Shown: piece by piece, positions 23,500-32,880 of the stretch
Layout: each line of letters opens with the position of its first letter
Position numbering within the stretch: position 1 is the stretch's first letter
Assembly: GCA_017441265.1 (NCBI GenBank)
Contig: JAFRYE010000068.1
Coordinates: 1-64,000 of the forward strand
Source: Lachnospiraceae bacterium
GTDB taxonomy: Bacteria; Bacillota; Clostridia; Lachnospirales; Lachnospiraceae
Length of the DNA stretch: 64,000 nucleotides
Direction: 5' to 3'
Position numbers and translations under genes: made by a program
Notes under the pieces: model-generated
Told to the model about the DNA's origin: nothing
The model's input: only the letters and a program-made list of their open reading frames with translations
Databases searched by the model: none

Positions 23500-24876
23500 T
23501 TACCTTGTTATCAATTGTCCTTCGTCCAGAGTCGAGGCATCGCCCCAAATGTAATCATAGACGTTGATGCTTCGATCCATTCCGGACTTCACGATGACAT
23601 AATCCTCACCGTTATAGAGGCGTTCGATCATACGGAACTGGGCGTAGCCCTTGTTGACGCAATAGACGCCCTCCAGCTTCTTCTGCGTGGACACCTGATA
23701 CTGCATTGTGGTGTTCGGCAGCGAGATGCTCTGTCCGTGCTTCTGGAGTACGGACTCATCGATGTACGCGTACTCGTCATCGTAATAATATACTTCCGCC
23801 TCGTAGAAGCGGTAATTGTATTCATTGTTCTCGCCGATCTCACAGATCGTGATACCGGTGCGGTTCTGGTCGTTGATGATGAACTGCTTCGGAACGACGT
23901 AGAAATATTTATCGACGATTGCCTTGCGCGGTATCTTCAATCCCGACGACTGTACGAGGTTGATCGCCACCGTTAGGAACCGTTTGTTGACATAGCGGAT
24001 CAGATACTTTGCGAGGTCGATCCGCGCAAAATAACCGTCGCCCTTTTTGTATATCGAAACCGGCGTCGTCAAGGTCAGACTGTCGTCGGAGATCGTGAAG
24101 GTGATCTTCTTCTGACCGTCCAAGGCCAGGAACTGCTCTTCCGACAGGTTTAAGACAAGCGACCAGTTTTCGTTCGTGATCAATTTGTATGCCGTGCTTC
24201 CGGCTTCGCGGAGCTCCGCAGAGTAAAGCGTGCTGCTGTTGTAATGCGTCTCGTCAAAGGTCTCCAGATCCACGGTGTCGGCCGTCAATCCATCGAGAGA
24301 ATCCGTGTAAAATGAGACAATCCCGGGGCTCGGGGACTTGCAGAGCTTGAGAGATCCCTCCCCTCCGGAGGAGAGACGCTCGAGATTCTCCAGACGGTAC
24401 ATGTCGGAAATGCTGACGATCTCGGCAGACATGCTGCTCTTCAATTCCGTGATCTTGGAGAAATCTCCGGGAAGATAGGTTTTCGTGTAATTCGTGATAC
24501 ACTCTTTGATATCATCCACATTATCTTTTTGTAATTGTACATCGATCTTGGATTTCTGTGCATCGCTTAGCTGGCGACTGTCGTCCACGGAGTAGACGGC
24601 GACATTTTTCGAGACCCGGGTACCGCTTTTTAGGTAATAATTGACATAGCCGGAAGACTCGGTGGAAATATTCTGTTCCTCCCGGACGACAACCGCGCGT
24701 GCGAGGTTGTTCGTCGCAAGAGAGATCTTCTGGACCTGGTAGATGTTAGCCTTGGGCTTGTTCAGCGATACCAGGAACGAGATCAGAATATACACACCGA
24801 TGAACAGGAAAATGATCAGTCCGATGTTCACCGCAGACCGTTTATTGCTGCGTCGTTGTAATCTTCCGCCACTCAC
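23500..24876 (-). CDS. HlyD-like membrane-anchored protein of the sepF cluster
   Basis: 458 residues: one N-terminal membrane helix (about 17-36) and a large extracytoplasmic part. Residues about 48-90 (ARAVVVREEQNISTESSGYV, GTRVSKN) resemble the barrel-sandwich/lipoyl hairpin of HlyD-type adaptors, but no transporter subunits are nearby. The position before yggS-sepF is typical of Lachnospiraceae, so a role in division or envelope assembly is likelier than export; this is inference. The start is GTG after GAGGAGAGCCCATC. Confidence 0.72.
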   Translation of the reverse strand: MSGGRLQRRSNKRSAVNIGLIIFLFIGVYILISFLVSLNKPKANIYQVQKISLATNNLARAVVVREEQNISTESSGYVNYYLKSGTRVSKNVAVYSVDDSRQLSDAQKSKIDVQLQKDNVDDIKECITNYTKTYLPGDFSKITELKSSMSAEIVSISDMYRLENLERLSSGGEGSLKLCKSPSPGIVSFYTDSLDGLTADTVDLETFDETHYNSSTLYSAELREAGSTAYKLITNENWSLVLNLSEEQFLALDGQKKITFTISDDSLTLTTPVSIYKKGDGYFARIDLAKYLIRYVNKRFLTVAINLVQSSGLKIPRKAIVDKYFYVVPKQFIINDQNRTGITICEIGENNEYNYRFYEAEVYYYDDEYAYIDESVLQKHGQSISLPNTTMQYQVSTQKKLEGVYCVNKGYAQFRMIERLYNGEDYVIVKSGMDRSINVYDYIWGDASTLDEGQLITR

Positions 24877-24911
24877 GATGGGCTCTCCTCTTTATACTAT
24901 GTTCACGAAAT

Positions 24912-24937
24912 CGGGGACCATCTCGAGATGGTCCCCG
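24912..24937 (-). terminator. 26-bp perfect palindrome, probable terminator-like hairpin
   Basis: A perfect inverted repeat of two 13-base arms without spacer, centred on CTCGAG (24922-24927), between the P-loop gene and the HlyD-like gene. The GC-rich RNA hairpin would be very stable, but only UUU follows within a few bases, so termination may be weak. A protein-binding site is an alternative. Confidence 0.55.
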
Positions 24938-24961
24938 TAAATCCGTACTATGAACCACAGA

Positions 24962-25381
24962 TTAAAGTGCTACAATAACCTTGGAACGAACGCTTTCCGT
25001 CAGCGTCTCGGCATTGGCCGAAAGGCTGATGATGATGTCGACATTGAACTTCACGGAGATCGTATCAAGCTTCGCGATCACGCGCTCGATATCGTCAACG
25101 CTCAGGCAAGCGACCTTCAGGAAACTGTCGAGATAAATCTTGTCAAGGTCATGATCCTGCGAAATGATACCGCAGATAAAACCAACGAACTCAGATGCGC
25201 ATTCGATGCAATAATCGTTCACATTGATCAGGCGAATCTTGTTGTTCAATTCATACATATGCTTATTGCTTTTATCAAGATAAACGATGGTGCCCTTCGA
25301 TGTCAAAATATCGGAATTCACCTTATCAAGCAAGATCTTTGTTTTCCCTTTCCCTTTTTCACCGGCAATAATCTGAACCAT
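24962..25381 (-). CDS. Small P-loop protein, function unknown
   Basis: 139 residues. It begins with a P-loop, GEKGKGKTK (about 7-15), then alternating strands and helices of a minimal ATPase fold (KIYLDSFLKVA, VDIIISLSA). Homologues in Lachnospiraceae databases are sometimes labelled 'twitching motility protein PilT', but no pilus genes are present. ATG follows AAGGAGGTAGCAGCT. It has its own promoter at 25454-25482 and precedes the HlyD/YggS/SepF cluster. Confidence 0.72.
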   Translation of the reverse strand: MVQIIAGEKGKGKTKILLDKVNSDILTSKGTIVYLDKSNKHMYELNNKIRLINVNDYCIECASEFVGFICGIISQDHDLDKIYLDSFLKVACLSVDDIERVIAKLDTISVKFNVDIIISLSANAETLTESVRSKVIVAL

Positions 25382-25418
25382 AGCTGCTACCTCCTTAAGG
25401 TTTGTGACCGTTGCGTCT

Positions 25419-25431
25419 GCGGCTGAGCCGC
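25419..25431 (-). other. Hairpin in the leader of the P-loop gene
   Basis: GCGGC/GCCGC stem with a 3-nt loop in the 70-nt leader between promoter and ribosome-binding site. No known riboswitch family is recognised. Confidence 0.35.
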
Positions 25432-25453
25432 GGTACCGTTACGATCTAAAAAC

Positions 25454-25482
25454 AGTATATTACACAAGGCCGAAAATAACAA
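25454..25482 (-). promoter_or_regulatory. Promoter of the P-loop gene
   Basis: Minus strand TTGTTA (25482-25477), 17-bp spacer, TATACT (25459-25454). Confidence 0.65.
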
Positions 25483-25556
25483 CCGATTTTCCGCAAATTC
25501 ATGCTGATTTTACGAATATCGAGCCCGTTGTCGGAAAATACCGCAACCGTGACGCG

Positions 25557-26567
25557 TCATTGGCAATACTGCGCCAGCAGATCGGCCATTTTTGTGTAAA
25601 GTTTCTGCTCGTTCTCGCAGTGGAATACGCCGAGCAGGAACTCATTGCCCACCGAATTCGCCACATGCAGGATCAGGCAATACCCCGCGGCATTGGTCGT
25701 TCCGGTCTTACCGCCGAGGATCTTGATGCCCTCGGGATACGGGTATTTGCCGAGTTTAAAGCAGTTTGTGGTCTCGTAGGGTCGAACGCACTGCTCTCCC
25801 TGGATGTTCGTGTAATCGTACTGGCCGCTGGTGAGCTGCATAATGGAGCGAAACTCCGGATACTTCATGCATTCCTGGTAGACCACGTACATGTCGTACG
25901 GAGTTGTCTTGTGCTTTTCGAGATGGAGTCCGCTGCAGTTCTCAAAATGTGACTTGTTTGCTCCGATATGATCGATCTCGTCGTTCATCATCTCGACAAA
26001 TGCCGCCTCGCTTCCTGCAACGTGCTTCGCAAGCGCCAGCGCCGCATTGTTGGCGGAAATTGTTAAAAGTACGATCAAAAGATTGTATACCGTGATCACG
26101 TCGCCCTCGTTGAGCTCAGCTACGGAACCGCGCGTCATCGCCGCCACTTCGGCGTCGATAGTCACCGTCTCCTTCGGCTCGCAGTGCTTTAAAACGACCA
26201 GCGACGTCATCAGTTTCGTGATACTGGCGGGGTTCAGTTCCGAGAGCATTTTGTATCCGAACAGCAATCTGTTGTTGGTGCGGTCAATGACAAATACTGC
26301 GCCGTCCTGCTTAGGTTTCGCATCGTCGAAGACGTAATCCTCGGCAAGCATGTCCTCCGTGACATCGCAGATGAACCATTGCGACAACAGCGGCGCAAAA
26401 GATGCCCCCTGCATCGCGCCGATATCATAGTTTACGACGTTGTCCGACGCCGCATAACTGCCCATGAGTTCCGTGACGTCCTTGGTGCCGCAACCGGTCG
26501 TAAGAGACATCAGCAGGCTCACAATAAGAACAAGGCAGATCAGTTTTCTGCGGAACGATGTGTACAA
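25557..26567 (-). CDS. D-alanyl-D-alanine carboxypeptidase, lipoprotein (peptidase S11)
   Basis: 336 residues of the DacF/PBP5 family. It trims the fifth residue of peptidoglycan stem peptides. Active-site motifs: SITK (S115-K118), SAN (171-173) and KTG (287-289). The N-terminus has a lipobox, LTTG-C26, so the mature protein is a lipoprotein on the outer face of the membrane. The C-terminal beta domain of PBP5 is absent or very short. The start codon is TTG 26567 with GAGGTG upstream. It lies 17 bp after rodA at the end of the mre/pbp2/minC/rodA operon. Confidence 0.92.
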   Translation of the reverse strand: MYTSFRRKLICLVLIVSLLMSLTTGCGTKDVTELMGSYAASDNVVNYDIGAMQGASFAPLLSQWFICDVTEDMLAEDYVFDDAKPKQDGAVFVIDRTNNRLLFGYKMLSELNPASITKLMTSLVVLKHCEPKETVTIDAEVAAMTRGSVAELNEGDVITVYNLLIVLLTISANNAALALAKHVAGSEAAFVEMMNDEIDHIGANKSHFENCSGLHLEKHKTTPYDMYVVYQECMKYPEFRSIMQLTSGQYDYTNIQGEQCVRPYETTNCFKLGKYPYPEGIKILGGKTGTTNAAGYCLILHVANSVGNEFLLGVFHCENEQKLYTKMADLLAQYCQ

Positions 26568-26584
26568 AACAAAATCACCTCAAA

Positions 26585-27802
26585 TCATTTTTCAAAATTC
26601 AACAAGCCCTCTTCGAGCTCGTAACGATCGTCAATCTCCACATCTTTGTCGTGGAGACCGACGTTTAATAAAAGTCCGATCGTCGCCATGTTCGTAATCA
26701 GGGAACTCAGGCCCATACTCATGAACGGCAGCGGGATTCCGGTGTTCGGCAACAGCGAGATCACGACACCGATGTTAACGACTGCCTGCAGAGCGATCGT
26801 GATCGCGATACCGGAAGCCACCAGATAGCCGAGACGGTCTTTGGCTCTTCGTGCAATCCGGAAACTCAGGATCACAAAGAGGATAAACAGTAAAATGACG
26901 AACACACAGCCCACATAGCCGAACTCTTCGGCGACGGCGCTGAAGATAAAGTCACTCTCGACGACGGGAATGTTCTCCGCGACGCGGCGGCCGTCGTTGC
27001 CGACGATCATTTTCCCGAACATCCCACCCGTGGAGATTGCGGAACTCGCATAGTTTTGCTGATACATCAATTCCGGGTACTCTTCCGGATGAAGGATCGA
27101 GAGAATTCGGTTTCGTTGCCATTTGTTGAGCAGGATCTGATAATCCTGCTGAACGTACCAGAACAATCCCACAAGAAGCGGTATTCCCACCGCAAGTGCA
27201 GGTATGACGATACGGTACGAAAGGCCTGCAATGAACAGCATACAGATAAAAGTCGCAACCAAAACGATACTGGTGGAAAGGTCGGGCTGATCAAACACGA
27301 GGTAGATCGGGATCAATATGAGCACGGCACTTACAAGCAGTCCGAAGACGGTATTGACCCGTTTGCCGAGGATCACGAAGAGCTTGGCGATGAAGATGAC
27401 CAGCACTAATTTCGTGATCTCCGAAGGCATGAACTCAAAGCCCTGTCCCGCCTTTCCGCCGCCTCCGATCTTGATCCATCGTCTTGCGGTGTAATGCTGC
27501 CAACCGTACATGAGCGGGAACATGGAATAGGTCACGTATTTGCAAAGAAGCATCAAACCGAGGTTCAGCAGGTACAGAGGAATGAAGAATTTGCATATGA
27601 AGTGGTAGTCGATGAGCGAAACGAAAACCATGACAATCAGACCAAGCAGAATACCGAGAAGCTGCTTGATCATGAATTTGTCCTCTCCCTGAAGTCGCTG
27701 CAATACAATGCAGCTGATCCCGAGGAGGGTCATCACGATGGCGATTATCGAAAACCGATAATTGGCTAATGCGTAGCCTTTCTTTTTGAACATGCCGAAC
27801 AT
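26585..27802 (-). CDS. rodA: RodA, elongation SEDS glycosyltransferase
   Basis: 405 residues with about ten membrane helices. The SEDS family pattern is clear, including the extracellular loop with the conserved Asp region (FVFDQPDLSTSIVL) and the GIPLPFMSMGLSSLI signature. RodA polymerises lipid II glycan strands for side-wall growth, with PBP2 as transpeptidase partner; PBP2 is encoded in the same operon. Starts 20 bp after minC. Confidence 0.93.
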   Translation of the reverse strand: MFGMFKKKGYALANYRFSIIAIVMTLLGISCIVLQRLQGEDKFMIKQLLGILLGLIVMVFVSLIDYHFICKFFIPLYLLNLGLMLLCKYVTYSMFPLMYGWQHYTARRWIKIGGGGKAGQGFEFMPSEITKLVLVIFIAKLFVILGKRVNTVFGLLVSAVLILIPIYLVFDQPDLSTSIVLVATFICMLFIAGLSYRIVIPALAVGIPLLVGLFWYVQQDYQILLNKWQRNRILSILHPEEYPELMYQQNYASSAISTGGMFGKMIVGNDGRRVAENIPVVESDFIFSAVAEEFGYVGCVFVILLFILFVILSFRIARRAKDRLGYLVASGIAITIALQAVVNIGVVISLLPNTGIPLPFMSMGLSSLITNMATIGLLLNVGLHDKDVEIDDRYELEEGLLNFEK

Positions 27803-27822
27803 GGTTTCACTCCGTATGCAGA

Positions 27823-28539
27823 TTACAAATCAAGATCCATATCAAACCGAAACGTTTCGCTGTCAACGGGCGTGACAACGACCTCGTCACCGCGGAGCGT
27901 GACAAGTCGCGCCGCTTTATCCAGATGTGCCTTGCTCTCCGCTTTGAGGCGCTTCTTCTCTTCCTTCGGGCTAAGCCCGCTCGCGTCATAGACAAACTTT
28001 ACAAGCTGAAGATGCTCCGCCTCAATGCCGGAGGCAAAGATCAACGCTTCGCGGTTGCCGTTCGTTCCCGCAGTCGCCGACCCGTAAATGGTTCCGAGGA
28101 CCACAAGGTTTCCGCCGCAGGAAACGGAACCTCCTTTTTCGATGTTTCCGATTATGACCATCGAGTTCTCAATCTCCAGATGCGTGCCGTCGGCGACGGA
28201 ACCGTGAAAAAACTTTCCGGTCTGGTTCGAGAGACTGCTGATGACCGAATCCACCGTGCGCTTCATGACATCCTGCGTCGGCTCGTCGTTGTCGAAGACG
28301 CAGATGATCTCGAGATCGCTCACTTCGGAGATGACCCGGAGCACTTCCTTTTGCTCGGGAATGCTTAGGCTTCGTCCGGAAAATGTGAGCGCCAGTTTCG
28401 CGGAGCCTAAAAACTTTGCGGAGTCGCGGAATTTCACCTCGATCCGCTGCAGCAGATCTTCAAAGGGCATCTCCGCATCCAGAATCAGAAGAATTCCGTC
28501 CTTATACCCTTTGACTACGACTGAATTATCAGACTTCAT
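27823..28539 (-). CDS. minC: MinC septum-site inhibitor
   Basis: 238 residues: an N-terminal MinC domain (about 1-100) that inhibits FtsZ assembly and a C-terminal beta-helix domain (about 108-200, FHGSVADGTHLEIENSMVII, GGNLVVLGTIYGSA) for dimerisation and MinD binding. A basic C-terminal extension (about 200-238) is longer than in typical MinC. In related genomes minD and minE usually follow; here rodA follows directly. AGGGGAG precedes the ATG. Confidence 0.92.
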   Translation of the reverse strand: MKSDNSVVVKGYKDGILLILDAEMPFEDLLQRIEVKFRDSAKFLGSAKLALTFSGRSLSIPEQKEVLRVISEVSDLEIICVFDNDEPTQDVMKRTVDSVISSLSNQTGKFFHGSVADGTHLEIENSMVIIGNIEKGGSVSCGGNLVVLGTIYGSATAGTNGNREALIFASGIEAEHLQLVKFVYDASGLSPKEEKKRLKAESKAHLDKAARLVTLRGDEVVVTPVDSETFRFDMDLDL

Positions 28540-28574
28540 GAACTTTTCTCCCCTTGTATACAGTATTATTTCGA

Positions 28575-31457
28575 TCAGTCGGTGTAACCGACGTCGTCGA
28601 TCGTGCCGGCGATGAAGTTGCCGCTCAACAGCGCTTCCTTGTTCTCACCCTCAAAATAGAAGCCGTAGAACTCTCTCGCGACGCCCGCGGCGTTCGAGGA
28701 AGCGAAGCCGTTCGGAATGACGACCGTAAGGCTGACTTCGGGCGACTGGTAAGGCGCGAATGAGATGAACAACGCGTTGTTCGGGTGATTCAAACTTACC
28801 TGTGCGGTACCGGTCTTTCCGGCTACCTTGACTTTGAAGTCGCTGAAGATCTTCTTCATGGACGTGGTGTCGTTGACAACGCGGTACATACCGAGTTTCA
28901 CAGCGTCCCAATACGAATCGCTGACATCGATATAATTGCGGACTTCCGCCTGATTCTTGAGAAGCAGTTCTCCGTTCTGGGTGATAACCTTGTCCACGAG
29001 CGTCAGGTTAAAGCATGTTCCGCTGTTTGTGATGGTCGTGACGTAACGAGCAATGTGGATCGGCGCAAAACTGTGGTAATAGCCGATGGCGGTACGAACG
29101 GCATCGGTATTGGAGATTGACGGCGTGTACTCCGACATCTCCACGCCGGATTTTTCGCTCAGTCCGAACAGATCGGCGTACTTCTGGATCGTGCGGATTC
29201 CCTTGGCGTCGATGTACTCCTCTTTCTCGTTGAGGGAGAGGCGGTAACCGATCTCGTAGAAGAAATAGTTGCACGAATCCTGGATCGCGTCGGTGACGGT
29301 CTCCTTGCCGTGATTGCTCGGATAAGCCCAGCATTTCGGCGAAGGGTCGACCTTCTCGAACACACCCTCGTCGAGGATGGTCGAGCCGACCTTGATCACG
29401 CCTTCGCTGAGGCCTGCGATGGACATCAACGGTTTGAACGTCGAACCGGTCGTAGTACGGGATGTAGTCGCACGGCAAACCATCGGATAGGATTTGTCTG
29501 CAAGAAGCTTGTTGTAGTACTCGATATCCACCGAGTTCGTCAGATAGTTGTTGTCGTAACTCGGATAGGAAGCCATGCATTTTACGACACCGGTGTTCGG
29601 GTCCGTGAGGATCAGCGAGCCGCTGCAGGGCTCGAGAGCCAGCATGGCAGGCGTGATCTCCAGAAGCTTGATCTTTCTCGTGATGAAATTGTACGCGGAC
29701 AGCGTGCCGTTCTTCAAAGCCCGATAGGAGTCGGTATCTTCCTTCAACACGCCCTGATCGAACAACAGCATGGCGATCTCGCGGCCTTTTAAGGTGTAGT
29801 TGAACACGAGGGTGCGGTAAATCTTGCTCTGATACTCGGAATCGTCCCGCAAATGACCGACAATGTAGTCATACAGGTATCCGTACAGCTCATTGGTGTC
29901 GTAGTACTCCGAACCGATGTTGAGCCGGTCGAGCTTGACCCAGCCCTGGGTGATCGCATACTGCAGGAATTTGCTGAGGCTTAGGTTGCGCTCCGTGTAC
30001 AGGACATACTGCTCGTCACTTGTGTTGATGGCCGACGTGTTCAGAATATCCCAGTTGGACGGCCCGAGCTTCGTGTACAAAAACTGCAGATACTCTTCCA
30101 TCGTCTCGCCGGCTTCCTTGTTCGTGACTTCATTGTCGGCGGCGAGCAATTCCAGAAGTTTGCTCCAGATCCGGTTCTCTTCCTGCTCGTATTTTTCGTA
30201 GACGCTCTTCTCGAGATCCGTAGCGTCATCCGCCGTAAAATGAGCCGTGTTGATGGCGTGGTTGGAGATCAGAGCGTAATAGACTTCGTATATCGGGATC
30301 TTGATATCCGAGGCATTTTCCCCTCGGGAGCCGTAATCCATGTCGGGCACGATGGCCGTAAGCAAAATACCGGCGATGTTTCGCAGTAATATGTTGTATC
30401 CGCCGATCTGTAGATCCGTATCGAGGGTCAGATACAGATCGTTGCCCGCGATCGGCTCCGTGGTAACCGTCTTGGAAATGACTGCGCCGCTCTCGTTGAC
30501 GATGATCGTCGCGACGCCGTCGACACCGGAAAGATACTGCTCACAGGATTTTTCGATGCCCAGTTTTCCGACGACGCTGGTCTCATTGTACTTGGTGCTG
30601 GTCTCACGGAACTCCGCAAGCTCCTCGGAATTGATCAGACCGATGTAACCGATGATATGTGCATAGTACTCCGCGTTGTTGTAAACGCGTTTCGTGGATT
30701 TTGTGATCTCGATCCCGGGGATCTTGGTCGTATTCTCGTAGAAACTGATGCGCGCCTCATCGCTGATGTCGCTGACGATCCGGAAGGTCGAGTAGCTCGG
30801 ATACAGGATCATCAACTGGTAGCGGTATGCCATGATCTCCAGGGCGTCCTCAACCGAATAGTCGTCCGAGATCTGGAACATGCGCAAGGATTTGTTACCG
30901 TAGCGAAGGAACTCATAGATATCCTGTGCAGTCGCAGCCTTCTGTTCGTCCGTGAGCTCGTTGACGCTCTTGAGACTGTAGACATTTTTCTTAAAGCGCA
31001 AAAGCGCCATGTCCTGCACCGTAAAATAAAACTGTCCGTATTCGTCAACCTTGATGTAGAAATCGAACTCCCGCGTGTAATTGAACTCCCGAAGAAGCCC
31101 AATCAATGAATAGATGGCGGCATTTTTCTGCGCATTGGTCGACAACGAGGCAGAGTTGAACATCTCCAGGTTGTACTGCAGATCATTGTACGCCAAAAGA
31201 ACCCCCTTGCAATCGTAGATATTGCCGCGGGTTGACTGAACGGGGATCGTCTTGATGTAGGACGTCGAGTCCTGCTGCCGCACACTGGTCTTCGGCCCCT
31301 CAATGATCTGCATCATGAACAAACGGATGCAGAGAACAAGGAAAACCAGCGCCAGGAAAATGCTGACAGGGACGAGACGGTCCGAAATAAGCGATCGATT
31401 GTTTTCCTCGGACAGATTGAACTCGTCCGACATGGATTGCTCATTTGCTCTCTTCAT
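28575..31457 (-). CDS. Penicillin-binding protein 2, class B transpeptidase with insertion
   Basis: About 960 residues, against 600-700 for most PBP2. One membrane helix (about 32-52) is followed by a pedestal/dimerisation part (STRGNIYD) and the transpeptidase. Active-site motifs: STFK (near 672), SCN (near 728) and KTGT (near 890). An extra segment of roughly 245 residues (about 365-610), charged and helical, interrupts the transpeptidase between LTLDTDLQ and LILTDPNTG. It crosslinks peptidoglycan with RodA. ATG 31457 or TTG 31463 could be the start; both overlap the mreD end. The gene lies between mreD and minC. Confidence 0.92.
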   Translation of the reverse strand: MKRANEQSMSDEFNLSEENNRSLISDRLVPVSIFLALVFLVLCIRLFMMQIIEGPKTSVRQQDSTSYIKTIPVQSTRGNIYDCKGVLLAYNDLQYNLEMFNSASLSTNAQKNAAIYSLIGLLREFNYTREFDFYIKVDEYGQFYFTVQDMALLRFKKNVYSLKSVNELTDEQKAATAQDIYEFLRYGNKSLRMFQISDDYSVEDALEIMAYRYQLMILYPSYSTFRIVSDISDEARISFYENTTKIPGIEITKSTKRVYNNAEYYAHIIGYIGLINSEELAEFRETSTKYNETSVVGKLGIEKSCEQYLSGVDGVATIIVNESGAVISKTVTTEPIAGNDLYLTLDTDLQIGGYNILLRNIAGILLTAIVPDMDYGSRGENASDIKIPIYEVYYALISNHAINTAHFTADDATDLEKSVYEKYEQEENRIWSKLLELLAADNEVTNKEAGETMEEYLQFLYTKLGPSNWDILNTSAINTSDEQYVLYTERNLSLSKFLQYAITQGWVKLDRLNIGSEYYDTNELYGYLYDYIVGHLRDDSEYQSKIYRTLVFNYTLKGREIAMLLFDQGVLKEDTDSYRALKNGTLSAYNFITRKIKLLEITPAMLALEPCSGSLILTDPNTGVVKCMASYPSYDNNYLTNSVDIEYYNKLLADKSYPMVCRATTSRTTTGSTFKPLMSIAGLSEGVIKVGSTILDEGVFEKVDPSPKCWAYPSNHGKETVTDAIQDSCNYFFYEIGYRLSLNEKEEYIDAKGIRTIQKYADLFGLSEKSGVEMSEYTPSISNTDAVRTAIGYYHSFAPIHIARYVTTITNSGTCFNLTLVDKVITQNGELLLKNQAEVRNYIDVSDSYWDAVKLGMYRVVNDTTSMKKIFSDFKVKVAGKTGTAQVSLNHPNNALFISFAPYQSPEVSLTVVIPNGFASSNAAGVAREFYGFYFEGENKEALLSGNFIAGTIDDVGYTD

Positions 31458-32004
31458 TGACAATGCTCTCCGGCGCGAGGAACGCTTCGTCCTCAGCCTT
31501 TCTGTTAATCACACGTTCGTACAAAAATACCATGAGTGTGTAGTACACAACCGCGATCGCGATCGTGTACAAAATGCGCGGGAGAAAAATCTGGCGCACA
31601 TATTTCGTAAAATCCAGGTTGCCCCGGATGAGGAATTTGAAAACATAAACTGCGGAACACAGTGCGAATTCCGAACCTGCGATGATCCCGAGAGGAAACA
31701 GGATGTCTTTCTGCACATAGTAAGGGTTAAAATGTCCGCTGAAATAGCCGATCACCATATAAAACAGCGCATAGACCCCTAGAACGCCTCCGCCGGTCCC
31801 GATGTCCAAAAGCAGTCCGCAGAAAAAGCCCACCTGCATACCGCGGATCCGCGAGTTCTGATACCCCGCGGCCACCGTCACGATGAGCAGCAGATCCGGA
31901 ACGACATCCCCAATGGCAAGCGGCATGAATACCGTGCTCTGGAGCAGGTAGCTCACAAGGATTTCAATTGTGAAGATGAGAAATGCCGCCATGTCAGTTT
32001 CCAT
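31441..32004 (-). CDS. mreD: MreD rod-shape membrane protein
   Basis: 187 residues with about five to six membrane helices and the family pattern PDLLLIVTVAAGY and GFFCGLLLDIGTGG. It is part of the elongasome with MreC, RodA and PBP2. ATG 32004 overlaps the mreC end by 11 bp; ATG 31992 is an alternative. The 3' end overlaps the PBP2 start. Confidence 0.92.
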   Translation of the reverse strand: METDMAAFLIFTIEILVSYLLQSTVFMPLAIGDVVPDLLLIVTVAAGYQNSRIRGMQVGFFCGLLLDIGTGGGVLGVYALFYMVIGYFSGHFNPYYVQKDILFPLGIIAGSEFALCSAVYVFKFLIRGNLDFTKYVRQIFLPRILYTIAIAVVYYTLMVFLYERVINRKAEDEAFLAPESIVNEESK

Positions 32005-32863
32005 CCGGCGTCACAGCCGGCTCCTTCAGTTGGGTGATGACCAGTACCGTCGTCAAATGCTCGAAATCCACAACCGGCGTCAGATAGGCTGACTTCGTCA
32101 TGCCGTCCGCCTCGTTGTTGATGTTGGAGAGATATCCGATGAGGATCCCGGGCAGATATTTGTTGCTGAGCTCCGAGGTGTACACCTTGTAATTGTTGCG
32201 CGCCTGAGAATTGATGGTGATGTCCTGCACCCGAATGAATCCCTTGGCAAGCAGCGAAAGGCTTCCGCAGACGATGCAGTTATCTCCCGTCTTCATGATC
32301 GTAGCGCTGAGGTAACTGTTGTCGTCGATGATCGAGCGCACGATGGAATAGTTTTTGCCGACCTCGGTGATGATACCGACAAGTCCGGTGTCGGCAAGCA
32401 CGTTCATATCGACTTTCATGCCGTCGTCGGCGCCTTTGTCGATCGTGAACGAAGCAAAGAAACCACTGCTGTCGCGGGCGATGATATTCGCGCCGACCTT
32501 CGGGTATTCGACATACATTTCATCGAGCTCAAGGAGCTGCTTGTAGCGCTCCATGTCGTAGAGCTCCTGCTCTAAACGCTCATTTTTCTCTTTGAGATCC
32601 GTCACCTGCTTTTCCAGATTGCGGTTCTTCGCCTGCAGTTCGGCAACGTCATCGAATTTGTCCCCGAATTCATCAATCTGCTGACCTACGATCCAAACAC
32701 CCTTCTGCATCGGAACGATGCAGCTGTTCAGCGTGCGCTGAAGCGGCGCGAAGATTCCCGGAAAACGGTACGAAAAGAAAATGAGGCAGATGCAGATCAG
32801 TCCCCACAGCATCAGAATGTACTTCGGTTCGATACCGTATTTCGGTTTCCGTTTGGAATCCAT
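31994..32863 (-). CDS. mreC: MreC rod-shape protein
   Basis: 289 residues: a membrane helix (about 15-37), a coiled coil (about 60-105, LQAKNRNLEKQVTDLKEKNE) and the two-barrel MreC domain (DKGADDGMKVDMNV, LVGIITEVG). It scaffolds PBP2 and RodA outside the membrane. ATG 32863 is chosen because GGAGG lies 4 bp upstream; a TTG at 32884 gives 7 extra residues. Confidence 0.93.
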   Translation of the reverse strand: MDSKRKPKYGIEPKYILMLWGLICICLIFFSYRFPGIFAPLQRTLNSCIVPMQKGVWIVGQQIDEFGDKFDDVAELQAKNRNLEKQVTDLKEKNERLEQELYDMERYKQLLELDEMYVEYPKVGANIIARDSSGFFASFTIDKGADDGMKVDMNVLADTGLVGIITEVGKNYSIVRSIIDDNSYLSATIMKTGDNCIVCGSLSLLAKGFIRVQDITINSQARNNYKVYTSELSNKYLPGILIGYLSNINNEADGMTKSAYLTPVVDFEHLTTVLVITQLKEPAVTPDGN

Positions 32864-32880
32864 GTTGCCTCCGTCAGGTT

